Below are positions 6,652 through 15,038 of a stretch of 35,013 nucleotides of DNA, in pieces. The notes under the pieces are model-generated. The model was not told the DNA's origin, searched no databases, and saw only the letters and a program-made list of their open reading frames with translations. Position 1 is the first letter of the stretch; each line of letters starts with the position of its first letter. Both the position numbers and the translations under genes were made by a program. The DNA comes from Actinomadura sp. HBU206391 (lineage in GTDB: Bacteria; Actinomycetota; Actinomycetes; Streptosporangiales; Streptosporangiaceae): positions 1 to 35,013 of the forward strand of contig NZ_JABVEB010000056.1 in NCBI RefSeq assembly GCF_014323665.1, given 5' to 3'.

Positions 6652-7305
6652 TCAGTGATCATCGCGACGGCAGTAGAGGAAAAGCTGGATCTCGGGCCAA
6701 GCCCCCAGGGGCACGGGGGTGTACGCGACGGCTCGCAGGTCGAGTATCTCAAAGCCCGCCCTGGCGACGGTCGAACCCAGCACGCCGCGCGGATAGGCGC
6801 TGACCCGCACCGGATGGCCGAGGAAGGCGACCGGCGCCTCGTCCAGATCCTCTTCGACCATGGAGAGCAGGAAGATACCGCCCGGAACCAACAGATCCCG
6901 GAACCGGCGCAGGAGCATGGGAATCTCCATGCGGGAGAGCATCAGCACCGAGAAGAAGCCCACGATCGCATCGAACGTGCCGAGTGACTCGTCCACATCG
7001 ACCATGTCGAGCCGCAGGAACGTGGCCCGCGGAGCGTTGCGGCGGGCAAGCTCCAGCATCACCTCCGAGATATCGATTCCGGTGACCTCGAATCCGGCCT
7101 CGGAGAGACGGCGGGCGGTGGGCGCTCCGGTTCCGCAGCCCACGTCGAGCACCCGGCCCCCCGGCGGCAGCCGATCGATGAGCCATTCGGTGGCGGCCTC
7201 CTGGCCCTCCTTGTTCGGAAAGGCCTCGTCGTAACGGTCCCCGATCTTGTCGAAGGCCACGGCGTGCATGCTCTGTCGCATGGCCCGGGTGGCGTTCGGG
7301 ATCAT
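6652..7305 (-). CDS. Class I SAM-dependent methyltransferase
   Basis: The 217-residue protein has the Rossmann methyltransferase signature: motif I VLDVGCGTGAPTARRL (about residue 47), an acidic end of strand 2 (TGIDISEVMLELAR), the LDMVDVDE strand and the post-motif FDAIVGFFSVLML. The N-terminal FDKIGDRYDEAFPNK stretch is typical of the ubiE/methyltransf_25-type family that acts on small molecules. The start at 7305 is preferred because GGAGG lies eight bases upstream; an ATG at 7320 in the same frame has no such site. The long open frame extending further upstream is spurious. Substrate is unknown. It may be part of a secondary-metabolite or detoxification gene standing alone between the tRNAs and a divergent gene. 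Confidence 0.9.
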   Translation of the reverse strand: MIPNATRAMRQSMHAVAFDKIGDRYDEAFPNKEGQEAATEWLIDRLPPGGRVLDVGCGTGAPTARRLSEAGFEVTGIDISEVMLELARRNAPRATFLRLDMVDVDESLGTFDAIVGFFSVLMLSRMEIPMLLRRFRDLLVPGGIFLLSMVEEDLDEAPVAFLGHPVRVSAYPRGVLGSTVARAGFEILDLRAVAYTPVPLGAWPEIQLFLYCRRDDH

Positions 7306-7489
7306 CAAGGCGTCCTCCATACCGGCGGGCCGAGCACCGCTTGGTACGGAACCTAGTCGTGCGAACCCTCCGCGCCCCAGGCCCGCCGCCTTTGTGAACA
7401 AACCGGAATGTGGTCGGGGCCCTGTCGGTCCGGACGCCCGGACCGGCGGACGCGGCTCATCCGCCGGCCGCGAACCCGATACTGGAGAG

Positions 7490-8356
7490 ATGGCGCATCG
7501 GCAGCGGACCCGGCGGACGGCGGTGGAGCAGGAGGCCGTGGACTCCGGCGTGGCCGAGTTCCTCCCGGACCTCGACCGCCCACGTGCATGGACCCTGCTG
7601 ATCGACGGCACCCCGCAGTCGCATGTCGACCTCGACGACCCCGCATATCTGGAGTTCGAGTACGTACGGCGGCTCGGCCACGTGGTGGATCTGGCCGCGC
7701 CGCCCGGCCTGCCGCTGCGGGTCCTGCACCTCGGTGGTGGTGCGCTGACCCTCGCGAGGTACGTCGCGGCGACCCGGCCGCGTTCGGGGCAGCAGGTCGT
7801 CGAGGTCGACGCCGCACTGGTCGACCTGGTCCGCCGCCGGTTGCCGCTGGAACGTACGTCGCGGATCCGGGTCCGGACCGGTGACGCCCGGCAGGTGCTC
7901 TCGCGGGCGCCCGAGGGGGCGTTCGATCTCGTGGTGGCCGACGTCTTCGCGGCCGGCCGGACCCCGGCCCACCTCACCTCCGTGGAGTTCGTCACCGCCG
8001 CCGCCAGGGCACTGCGGGCGGACGGGCTGTACGCCGCCAACATCGCCGACGGCGCTCCACTGGCGTTCGCGCGCGGGCAGGTCGCCACCGTCCGCGCGGT
8101 CTTCCCGTACGTCTGCATGATCGCGGAGCCGGCGGTGCTGCGCGGCCGGCGGTTCGGCAACCTCGTGCTGGTCGCCGCGCACCGGGAACTCCCGACCGCG
8201 GTGCTGACCAGGCTGACGGCCACGGACCCGTTCGCCGCCCGGGTGCTGTACGGCCGGGAGCTCGACGATTTCGTCGCGGGTGCGGTTCCCGTCACCGACG
8301 TCACTGCGGAGGCGTCCCCCGAGCCGCCGCCGGGCCTCTTCGGCCTGCGGGCGTGA
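7490..8356 (+). CDS. Spermidine synthase-like (polyamine aminopropyltransferase fold) protein
   Basis: The 288-residue product carries the fold of spermidine synthase-type enzymes: the YLEFEYVRRLGHVVDL entry, a glycine-rich VLHLGGGALTLARYV motif, an acidic VVEVDAALVDLVRR strand end, the VRTGDARQVL motif and FDLVVADVFAAGRTP at the catalytic Asp position. The tail recalls the actinobacterial fused-type family, here without the membrane half. True spermidine synthases have a conserved DEF-type gate loop and catalytic Asp; the Asp in VVADVF is present, but substrate residues cannot be assigned. ATG at 7490 follows GGAG; the frame is open further upstream, but that part is Pro/Arg-rich. It is divergent from the methyltransferase gene. 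Confidence 0.82.
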   Translation: MAHRQRTRRTAVEQEAVDSGVAEFLPDLDRPRAWTLLIDGTPQSHVDLDDPAYLEFEYVRRLGHVVDLAAPPGLPLRVLHLGGGALTLARYVAATRPRSGQQVVEVDAALVDLVRRRLPLERTSRIRVRTGDARQVLSRAPEGAFDLVVADVFAAGRTPAHLTSVEFVTAAARALRADGLYAANIADGAPLAFARGQVATVRAVFPYVCMIAEPAVLRGRRFGNLVLVAAHRELPTAVLTRLTATDPFAARVLYGRELDDFVAGAVPVTDVTAEASPEPPPGLFGLRA

Positions 8357-8583
8357 GCCGGCGGGTTTCGGCGGCACCTCGCGGCGGGCCCGCCGGTCTG
8401 TTCGACGTCGTGCCGGTACGACGCCCATTCCGCTGACGGTCGCGTGACGGACACGTAGTGTGACTGGTCGGCGACCGGTGTCATCAGGTGGCCGGATCCG
8501 GCCACGTGGCCGCCGGTGGCCTTCTGTGTGCGAACGCCGACCCGTAATGTCCTGATCAACTCCTGTGAGGAGGGATGCCCCGG
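8357..8583. other. Promoter region of the TRAP operon
   Basis: This 227-base gap contains the palindrome at 8488-8505, further GTGGCC copies at 8506 and 8516, a second small inverted repeat GGTCG-g-CGACC near 8466-8476, and GGAGGG at 8569-8574. It should hold the TRAP operon promoter and its operator. No gene is seen. Confidence 0.6.
8488..8505. promoter_or_regulatory. Perfect 18-bp palindrome, candidate operator
   Basis: GTGGCCGGATCCGGCCAC reads the same on both strands. It lies about 80 bases before the TRAP permease start, a good position for a dimeric regulator such as a GntR- or TetR-type protein. No regulator gene is adjacent. Confidence 0.5.
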
Positions 8584-10632
8584 ATGACGGTTGAGGCGGC
8601 ACCGGTCGGTTCTGCGGAGGACTACGAGCAGGAGCGGCCCGCGCGGCGCCTCACCGGATTGCCCCGGCACCTCGTCTTGACCGCCTCCGGTCTGCTGTCC
8701 GTCTATGCGCTCGTGGTCGTGTTCCGCCCGGCCGCGGTCCTGCAGTACCGGATGACGTTCCTCGCGGTCGCACTGCCGCTGATCTTCCTCGCCTACCGGT
8801 CCGGGCTCCTGCTGAGGCGCGTGCGGAGGAGAAGGACTCCGACGGAACCGGCCGATAGTAAGGGCGAGGCCGAGGGAGAGGGCGAGGCCGAGGCCGAGGC
8901 CGGGCCCGGGGTAGAGGGCAAGGCCGTGCGCATCGCGGGTCCGCGCACCGACTCGCCGGGTATCCTCGACTGGTTGCTCGCCGCCGCGTCGGTGGCGGTG
9001 CTCGTCTATCCGCTACTCGACTTCGACGCGTTCGTGAACCGTGGTCCCGAGCCCACGAGCACCGACCTCGCCATGGGCGTCGGGCTCACCCTCCTGCTGC
9101 TCGAGGCGGCGCGCCGCACGGTCGGCTGGGCGCTTCCCGCCATCTGCGTCGCGTTCCTGCTGTACGGCTACTTCGGCGCATACATCCCGATCGGCTGGGA
9201 GATCGGGCACCGGGGTTATGACCTGTCGAGCCTGGTCGACCACCTGTACATGGGGACCGAGGGCTTCTTCGGTGTCCCGCTCGACGTCGCGGCGACCTAC
9301 ATCGTGCTGTTCACGATCTACGGCGCCGTACTCGACCTGTCGGGGGCGAGCCGGTTCTTCATCGACGTCAGTTTCGCCGCCTTCCGGAAGTCGCGGAGTG
9401 CTCCCGGGCGCACGGTGACCACGGCCGGCTTCCTGCTCGGCACGGTGTCTGGGTCCGGCGTGGCCACCACGGTGAGCCTGGGTTCGGTCTCGTGGCCCAT
9501 CCTGCGCCGCGCCGGGTATCCGCCGGAGCAGGCCGGCGGGGTGATGGCGGCGGGCGGCATCGGGGCGATCCTGTCACCGCCCACCCTGGGCGCGGCGGCG
9601 TTCATCATCGCCGAGCTGCTGCGCGTGAGCTATCTGAAGGTCCTGCTGTACGCGCTGGTGCCGACGATCCTCTACTACGTCGGCGTCTTCCTCGCGATCG
9701 AGATCGACGCGCGGCGCCTCAGGACCAGGCCCACGGACGTGAAGGCCCCGCCGTTCGGCCGGCTGCTCCTGCGCTTCGGTTACCACTTCAGCTCGCTCGT
9801 GCTGATCGTGGTGCTCATGGCGATCGGTCGCTCGCCGTTCCAGGCGGTCGTGATCGCCACCGCCGTCGCCTTCGCGCTGTCGTTCCTCGACCCGCAGCAC
9901 CTGCTGACGCCGTCCCGCCTGTGGCAGGCGCTGGTGCAGGGGAGTCTCGGCGTGCTGCCCGTGACCGCCGTCTGCGCCGTCGCGGGGATCATCGTCGGGG
10001 TCGTCACGCTCACCGGCCTCGGGTTGAAGATGAGCGACATCGTGGTGACGCTGGCGGGCGGGAACCTGGGTCTCACCGCGCTGTTCGCCGCCATCGCGAT
10101 CTGGGTCCTCGGTCTCGCTGTGCCGGTCACCGCGTCGTTCATCATCTCCGCGGTCGTGGTCGCGCCCGCGCTGGTCGGCCTCGGGGTGGCCTCGCCCGAG
10201 GCGTACATGTTCGTCTTCTACTACGCGGTGCTCTCCGAGGTCAGCCCGCCGACGGCGCTCGCCGCGGTGGCGGCCGCCGCCATCACCGGCGGCGACGCGT
10301 TCAAGACGATGATGATGGCCTGGCGTTACACGCTGCCGGCCTTCCTGGTGCCGTTCGCCTTCGTCCTCACCGACAACGGCGCGGCGCTGCTCTGGTTGGC
10401 GCCGTGGCCGCAGGTGCTGCTCGCGACGGCCGTCTCCATCGTGGCGGTCGCGGCGCTCGCCGTCGTCACCGGACGGTGGCTGATCGGTCCGGCGCGATGG
10501 CCCGAGCGCCTGCTCTGCGCGGTGGCGGCCGTGCTGCTCCTCTACCTCGAACCCATCCCGGTCGTGGCCGGGCTCTGCCTGCTCGGCCTGGCGGTCGCGG
10601 TGCATCTCGCGCTAAGGAGGAAACAGGCATGA
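8584..10632 (+). CDS. TRAP transporter fused permease (TAXI-type, 4TM + 12TM)
   Basis: The 682-residue protein carries many hydrophobic segments across its length, with the fused small and large membrane subunits of a TAXI-associated TRAP system. An acidic low-complexity linker (GEAEGEGEAEAEAG) sits at about residue 95, between the first two helices and the rest. The DctM-like part has glycine-rich blocks such as LLGTVSGSGVATTVSLGSV and GGVMAAGGIGAILSPPTLGA. It would use a sodium or proton gradient to import an organic acid. ATG at 8584 is preferred because GGAGGG lies at a normal distance; an in-frame ATG at 8575 is too close to it. The stop overlaps the next gene in ATGA. Confidence 0.93.
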   Translation: MTVEAAPVGSAEDYEQERPARRLTGLPRHLVLTASGLLSVYALVVVFRPAAVLQYRMTFLAVALPLIFLAYRSGLLLRRVRRRRTPTEPADSKGEAEGEGEAEAEAGPGVEGKAVRIAGPRTDSPGILDWLLAAASVAVLVYPLLDFDAFVNRGPEPTSTDLAMGVGLTLLLLEAARRTVGWALPAICVAFLLYGYFGAYIPIGWEIGHRGYDLSSLVDHLYMGTEGFFGVPLDVAATYIVLFTIYGAVLDLSGASRFFIDVSFAAFRKSRSAPGRTVTTAGFLLGTVSGSGVATTVSLGSVSWPILRRAGYPPEQAGGVMAAGGIGAILSPPTLGAAAFIIAELLRVSYLKVLLYALVPTILYYVGVFLAIEIDARRLRTRPTDVKAPPFGRLLLRFGYHFSSLVLIVVLMAIGRSPFQAVVIATAVAFALSFLDPQHLLTPSRLWQALVQGSLGVLPVTAVCAVAGIIVGVVTLTGLGLKMSDIVVTLAGGNLGLTALFAAIAIWVLGLAVPVTASFIISAVVVAPALVGLGVASPEAYMFVFYYAVLSEVSPPTALAAVAAAAITGGDAFKTMMMAWRYTLPAFLVPFAFVLTDNGAALLWLAPWPQVLLATAVSIVAVAALAVVTGRWLIGPARWPERLLCAVAAVLLLYLEPIPVVAGLCLLGLAVAVHLALRRKQA

Positions 10633-11558
10633 AACGACTAACGGCCATGTTGCTCGCGGCGGCGCTGACCCTGGTCGCCTGTGGTCAGCAGGGGACCCGG
10701 CTGTCGATCGCCACGGGCGGGACGACCGGCGTCTACTACATCTACGGCGGCGGTCTGGCCAAGCTCATCTCGGGCGGGCTCGACAACACCGAGGCGACCG
10801 CGTCGGCGACCTCGGCGTCCGTCGACAACATCAAGCTGGTGGCCTCGGGCCGCGCCGACATCGCGTTCTCGCTCGCGGACAGCGCCGCCGACGCCGTACA
10901 GGGCAAGGAGTCGTTCGGCTCACCCCAGCCGGTCCGCGCGCTCGCCCGGATCTACGACAACTACACCCAGCTCGCGGTGACGAAGGGCTCGGGAGTGAAG
11001 AAGGTCGCCGACCTGAAGGGCAAGCGGGTCAGCGTCGGCGCGCCGAACTCCGGCACGCTGGTCATCGCCCAGCGGATGCTGACCGCCGCGGGGATCGACC
11101 CGGCGTCCGGCATCAAGGCGCAGCAGCTCGGCATCAACGAGTCGGTGCAGGCCATGAAGGACGGCACGATCGACGCGTTCTTCTGGTCCGGTGGCGTGCC
11201 GACCGCCGGGGTCACCGATCTCACCAGTACCAAGAAGGACGTCGCGCTGGTCGACACGACCGATCTGCTGCCCGCGCTCACCCAGCGGTACGGTCCGGCC
11301 TACCGTGAGATCACGATCAGCGGTGCCGCCTACGGCCTGCCCGCCGACATCAAGACGGTGGGGGTCGCCAACTTCCTGCTCGTGAGCGACAAGATGAGCG
11401 ACGACCTCGCCCACGACATCACCCGGCTGCTGTTCGACAAGAAGGCCGAGCTGGTACGGGTGCACCCAGAGGCCGAGAACCTCGACAAGCAGCTCGCCCA
11501 GCAGGTGACGCCGGTGCAGCTGCACCCGGGAGCGCAGCGGTACTACTCCGGAGGATGA
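10629..11558 (+). CDS. TAXI family TRAP solute-binding lipoprotein
   Basis: The 309-residue product begins MKRLTAMLLAAALTLVAC, a lipoprotein signal with Cys at residue 18. It continues with LSIATGGTTGVYYIYGGGLAKLI, the hallmark of TAXI (TRAP-associated extracytoplasmic immunogenic) binding proteins. Further typical blocks are NIKLVASGRADIAFS, KGKRVSVGAPNSGT and MKDGTIDAFFWSGGVP. It binds the solute outside the membrane and delivers it to the fused permease just upstream. AAGGAGGA precedes the ATG, and its stop overlaps the DUF1850 gene in ATGA. The ligand is not predictable; glutamate or other carboxylic acids are typical. Confidence 0.95.
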   Translation: MKRLTAMLLAAALTLVACGQQGTRLSIATGGTTGVYYIYGGGLAKLISGGLDNTEATASATSASVDNIKLVASGRADIAFSLADSAADAVQGKESFGSPQPVRALARIYDNYTQLAVTKGSGVKKVADLKGKRVSVGAPNSGTLVIAQRMLTAAGIDPASGIKAQQLGINESVQAMKDGTIDAFFWSGGVPTAGVTDLTSTKKDVALVDTTDLLPALTQRYGPAYREITISGAAYGLPADIKTVGVANFLLVSDKMSDDLAHDITRLLFDKKAELVRVHPEAENLDKQLAQQVTPVQLHPGAQRYYSGG

Positions 11559-12127
11559 GGCGACCGTCCCTCCGGGTCTGGTGCGCCGGCGGGGCCCTCC
11601 TGCTCGGCGGTTCGGCCGCTGCCGACGACCCCTCGGGCGGCCCGTCCGGCGGCGGTGACGGCGGCGCGTGGTCGATCGTGGCGGAGCGGGCCGGCGGCAC
11701 GCCTCTGGTGGCCCGCCCGCTGCCGGCGGGTGGTTCGTTCGCGCTGGCCTACGAGCACTCCGCCTATCGGTCACCCGCGGTCGAGGTCTTCGCCGCCGCC
11801 GAGCACGGCTTCACGATGTACGCGCTCGCGTCGCCCAATGAGGCGGTGCTGGACTACTACGAGGTGGAGGGCACGCGCACGCGGCTGGCGACGTCGGGGT
11901 GGTGGGTGCTGCGTCTCGCCCGGCCGCACACCTACGAGGCGCTACCCCTGATCGCCACTCCGCTCGGCCGCCGCACGCTGGTGGCGGGCCCGGACTGCGT
12001 GCCGCTCTACCCGCGTTCGGGTGCGTACGACCTGCGCATTCGGGTGACGCGGGCACGGCCCGCGGGGCGCACGGCACCCTGCCCTCCCGCCGTCCGCGAG
12101 ATCGCCCGGACCGTCCCCACACCGTGA
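11555..12127 (+). CDS. DUF1850 protein, TRAP-TAXI partner
   Basis: The 190-residue product has a hydrophobic N-terminus that may be a signal peptide, then the DUF1850 core: FALAYEHSAYRSPAVEVFAA, a FTMYALASPNEAVLDYYEVEG block and a C-terminal VRIR-like strand. DUF1850 genes are routinely found beside TAXI-TRAP genes, though their exact role in transport is not established. The ATG overlaps the binding-protein stop, so translation is coupled. The usual order in other genomes places DUF1850 between binding protein and permease; here the permease comes first. Confidence is good because family and context agree. Confidence 0.85.
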   Translation: MRRPSLRVWCAGGALLLGGSAAADDPSGGPSGGGDGGAWSIVAERAGGTPLVARPLPAGGSFALAYEHSAYRSPAVEVFAAAEHGFTMYALASPNEAVLDYYEVEGTRTRLATSGWWVLRLARPHTYEALPLIATPLGRRTLVAGPDCVPLYPRSGAYDLRIRVTRARPAGRTAPCPPAVREIARTVPTP

Positions 12128-12154
12128 TCGGACGCGGAGAGCCGAGACCACGGC

Positions 12155-12173
12155 GGGGGCCCGCGCGGCCCCC
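12155..12173. terminator. Bidirectional hairpin between convergent genes
   Basis: GGGGGCC-cgcgc-GGCCCCC is a 7-bp perfect stem between the DUF1850 gene and the convergent gene ending at 12190. There is no U-tract, as is common in high-GC actinomycetes. Confidence 0.55.
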
Positions 12174-12189
12174 GGGTGTGCGGCGCCGG

Positions 12190-13704
12190 TCAGTCCTCCA
12201 GAGGGCGGCCGTTCGCCAGGTTCCGCATGCGGTCGCGCACCTCGGCGACGGGTTCACGGGCGAGCGCGGTGTCGAGCGCCTCGGCCGCCTGCGCGGGCCA
12301 GGACGAGCGGTCCCACGCGGCGAGCGTACGGATCGACTGGTTCCGGTTGCGGGTCACCGGGCTGGCCAGAGCGGCAGCGACCAGCGGCCAGCCGCGCCCC
12401 GGCCAGTCCCCGAGCGTGGGCAGCAGGTGGTCGAGGCACCGGTGCGGCGCGTACATCTCGCCCACACCGTCCCCGTCCGCCGGGCCCGTCCCGATCTGCG
12501 CGAGCGGCAACGTTTCCACCGCGAGGCCGACCACCTCGTCGATGGTGGAGGCGTCGGCCTGCCGGGTCGCGGCGAACCAGCCGAACGGGTCGTACGGTTC
12601 TGCTCGCAGCCGTTCCATGTGCACCCGGAGGGTCGAGATGCCCAGGGTGTCGCAAACCCGATCGGCCCGATGGAACTCGTCGGCCTGAGTCGAGGCGAGC
12701 CCGCGGCGGGCGAGCTCGGGCCACTGCGGGCGGGCCAGGATCTCGGCGGCCACGGGCACCAGGGCCGGCCACTCCCGCTCGGCGTACCGGTGGACGTCGT
12801 GCACCGCCAGGTAGTGGCGCAGGTCCTGTGCGCGGGTGGTCATGTGCCCGAGGAACAGCTCGGCGGCGCGCCGGCCATCGGCGTAGTCGGCCATCCCGTC
12901 GAACGGCCCGTGGTCTGAGCACAACGCCCTCAGGATGTCGGCCGCCGCGTGCAGCAGCTCGTCATCGGGCCCGGCTTCGGCCAGCCGTCCGGCGAGGTCG
13001 CCTACCTCGGCCGCGATCGTGGCGAGATACCCGTCCGCCACGTCGTTGCGGAAGCCCGCACGGAGGATCCAGTCCCTGATCTCGGGCTTCGTGCTGTCGG
13101 CGAGCCGTTCCACCAGATGGATCCGTCCCCAGCCGGCGACCTGCCGGGCCAGCTCCCACAGGTCCGGTTCGGCGTCCGTCGCGCGGTTGGCCAGCGCGAC
13201 GGCGGCGAACAGGGTGAACTCCTCATGCCGCCCGAGCGTCATGAGCTCGTCGCGATGGTGGTCGGCGTCGAACAGCCCGAGGATCGCGATGCCCAGCTTC
13301 ACGGGCTCACGATGCCGCGAGGTGACGGCGAGCCGGTGGCCGAGCCGGTAGACGGCCTCCTGGTCCAGTTCGGACGACCTCAGCCGCCGCTGGATCTCAT
13401 CGACGAGTGAGACGGTCCTCACCTCGATCGCCACCTCAAGCAGCGCGTCGTAGGCCCGCCGGCTCTTCACGGCCGCGACGATCGCGCTGTGGAGACGCTC
13501 GACCTCGTCGGGGTCCGCCGAGCCCGCCCAGTGGTGCGTGAGCACCCCGTCCCTCGCGCCCACGGCCCAGGGGACGCCGTCGCGCAGATCGCCGGAGTCG
13601 GGCAGTGTCTCGGCATCCGCGGAAAGCCCGGACCCGTCGACCGGCGCGTGGGCGCGCAGGTGCTCGTAGACGGAGGGATCGGCCTTCCGACGTTTTGCGA
13701 ACAT
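12190..13704 (-). CDS. Helical-repeat-like conserved protein of unknown function
   Basis: The 504-residue product is largely alpha-helical with repeated amphipathic helix pairs, suggesting a HEAT- or ARM-like solenoid, but no repeat is regular enough to count. No catalytic motif, signal peptide or membrane span is visible. The sequence contains conserved-looking blocks such as LGRHEEFTLFAAVALANR and YLAVHDVHRYAEREWPALVPVA. It starts with ATG at 13704, 67 bases after the Mut7-C gene on the same strand; the two may be co-transcribed. I do not recognise the family. Confidence 0.6.
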   Translation of the reverse strand: MFAKRRKADPSVYEHLRAHAPVDGSGLSADAETLPDSGDLRDGVPWAVGARDGVLTHHWAGSADPDEVERLHSAIVAAVKSRRAYDALLEVAIEVRTVSLVDEIQRRLRSSELDQEAVYRLGHRLAVTSRHREPVKLGIAILGLFDADHHRDELMTLGRHEEFTLFAAVALANRATDAEPDLWELARQVAGWGRIHLVERLADSTKPEIRDWILRAGFRNDVADGYLATIAAEVGDLAGRLAEAGPDDELLHAAADILRALCSDHGPFDGMADYADGRRAAELFLGHMTTRAQDLRHYLAVHDVHRYAEREWPALVPVAAEILARPQWPELARRGLASTQADEFHRADRVCDTLGISTLRVHMERLRAEPYDPFGWFAATRQADASTIDEVVGLAVETLPLAQIGTGPADGDGVGEMYAPHRCLDHLLPTLGDWPGRGWPLVAAALASPVTRNRNQSIRTLAAWDRSSWPAQAAEALDTALAREPVAEVRDRMRNLANGRPLED

Positions 13705-13771
13705 TCGGGCACTGTAGTCAGAGCCCGCCCGATTCGGCCGCTGTTTTTTGGTCGCCGATGCTCGATCGGTC

Positions 13772-14500
13772 TCAGCGGTATGCGCTCACGGTGCGGGTCG
13801 CCGTCTCGACGATGGCCTCGAGTTGCCGGCTGTGCGCTCCGCGCCAGTAGACCCGGCCGCAGTCGGTGCACCGGCCGTAGGTGTCGTAGTTGCGGCTGGT
13901 GCCCGGCCGGAGCAGGTGTTCCACCTCGTCCTTGCCCGCCGGGGCCAGTTCCCCGTTGCAACTGGTGCAGCGGGTCCAGGGGGCGAGCGGCGGTGCGAAC
14001 CGCTCCAGGATGTCCTGCAACTGCGCGTCGGGGTCGGTGCCGCGGACGTGGGCGCCGAGCCACAGATTGCGGCGGCACAGCAGCCCGCGGTCCTGAGTCA
14101 GCAGAACCCGCCGCTCGGCGTTGGCCTGCACGACCAGGGCGGGGTCGTCGCGGTCGTTGTCGTAGGCGGTGTCGACGCCGATGAGCCGCATACGGCGGGC
14201 CAGCGTGCCGAGATGGACGTCCAGCAGGAATCTCGGCGGGTTGATCGGCAGTTCCTGTGGCCGCCGCGGAGCCTCGACCGAGATGGTCTCGCCGCCGGCC
14301 GGGCGGTGGGAGTGCGCCACGACCCGGCCCTCGACGACGAGGGCGCCGATCTCCGGGATCGGCACACCGAGCGACTGGATCAGATGTCCCAGCGAGGACG
14401 TCCCGTCGTGGGCGACCGCCACGTGGCCGTGGCGGTTGCGCGGTGCAAGGAACGTCCGTAGCTCGGCGGCGAAACTGAGATAGATCTCCGGCTGGTCCAT
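13772..14500 (-). CDS. Mut7-C RNase-domain protein with ubiquitin-like N-terminus
   Basis: The 242-residue product has a beta-grasp (ubiquitin-like) N-terminal part (about 1-80, ending in GGETISVEAP), followed by the PIN-like Mut7-C domain. That domain starts with RFLLDVHLGTLARRMRLIGVDTAYDN, contains the VLLTQDRGLLCRR motif, and ends in a zinc ribbon with CTSC (about 178) and CTDC (about 214). Mut7-C domains are predicted nucleases related to the PIN fold; acidic residues Asp (LLDVHLG) and Asp (TQDRGL) fit a metal site. Biological role is not known. It is a free-standing member of a family widespread in actinobacteria. Confidence 0.9.
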   Translation of the reverse strand: MDQPEIYLSFAAELRTFLAPRNRHGHVAVAHDGTSSLGHLIQSLGVPIPEIGALVVEGRVVAHSHRPAGGETISVEAPRRPQELPINPPRFLLDVHLGTLARRMRLIGVDTAYDNDRDDPALVVQANAERRVLLTQDRGLLCRRNLWLGAHVRGTDPDAQLQDILERFAPPLAPWTRCTSCNGELAPAGKDEVEHLLRPGTSRNYDTYGRCTDCGRVYWRGAHSRQLEAIVETATRTVSAYR

Positions 14501-14565
14501 TACTTCAGGATGCCACTCCGCTCCGGGTCCTGGAGAACACCGGAGCGGTCGACGGCCTGGCCGCC

Positions 14566-14607
14566 GGTCACGACCCTGTGCTGGTCACGGCCCTGTGCTG
14601 GTCACGG
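14566..14607. repeat. Short 17-bp tandem repeat
   Basis: GGTCACGACCCTGTGCT (14566-14582) is followed by GGTCACGGCCCTGTGCT (14583-14599) and a partial third unit. It lies in the short gap between the Mut7-C gene start and the PspC gene end. It may be replication slippage or a multi-site binding region. Confidence 0.7.
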
Positions 14608-14628
14608 TTTTGGCCCGGCATGGCCGGG

Positions 14629-14913
14629 TCAGTGCGCGACGTGCTTGTCGAACTTGTCGGCGTGCTTGCTCTGGCTCTTGTTGATCAGGTCCTGGGCGAT
14701 GGACGTCTCTTTGCCCTCATCGGGGATGAGCAGCCACGCGGCGACGTAGACGGCAACGGCGGTGCCGCCGGTGAAGAAGGCGACGACGGCCAGGGCGAGC
14801 CTGGTGACGTGGACGTCCACGCCGAACTGGCGCGACAGGCTGGTGCAGACTCCGCCGAGGATGCGGCCTTCGCGGATGCGGTGGAACGAGATGGGGGAGG
14901 TGTTTTCGCTCAT
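14629..14913 (-). CDS. PspC domain membrane protein
   Basis: The 94-residue product has the PspC core: FHRIREGRILGGVCTSLSRQF, a VDVHVTRLALAVV segment and one long membrane span (about 35-62: LALAVVAFFTGGTAVAVYVAAWLLIP), then a charged cytoplasmic tail. Such proteins sense envelope stress in Gram-positive bacteria, sometimes fused to other domains; this one is free. Start chosen at 14913 because the upstream extension is Pro/Ser/Arg-rich and non-protein-like. No strong ribosome binding site is seen, so the mRNA could be leaderless. The gene follows recD2 on the same strand with about 125 bases between. Confidence 0.88.
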   Translation of the reverse strand: MSENTSPISFHRIREGRILGGVCTSLSRQFGVDVHVTRLALAVVAFFTGGTAVAVYVAAWLLIPDEGKETSIAQDLINKSQSKHADKFDKHVAH

Positions 14914-15038
14914 GTATTGAGAATGCCCGGCACACCGTCGGCGCGACATCGGGATTCGCCCTGAGGGATCCCTGAGAGACCCCTGGGACGGCGCCCGGCT
15001 CGAGGGCGATCGGGGTAGGGGTTCTTCGAGCACGGGGT

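Noticed and set aside
7306..8670. Upstream extension of the methyltransferase frame (672 codons in total)
   Set aside because: The upstream part is antisense to the spermidine-synthase-like gene and is Ser/Arg/Pro-rich; a good ribosome binding site marks the start at 7305.
9492..10628. Upstream extension of the TAXI binding-protein frame
   Set aside because: It is a shifted-frame shadow of the permease gene; the lipoprotein signal peptide at 10629 fixes the true start.
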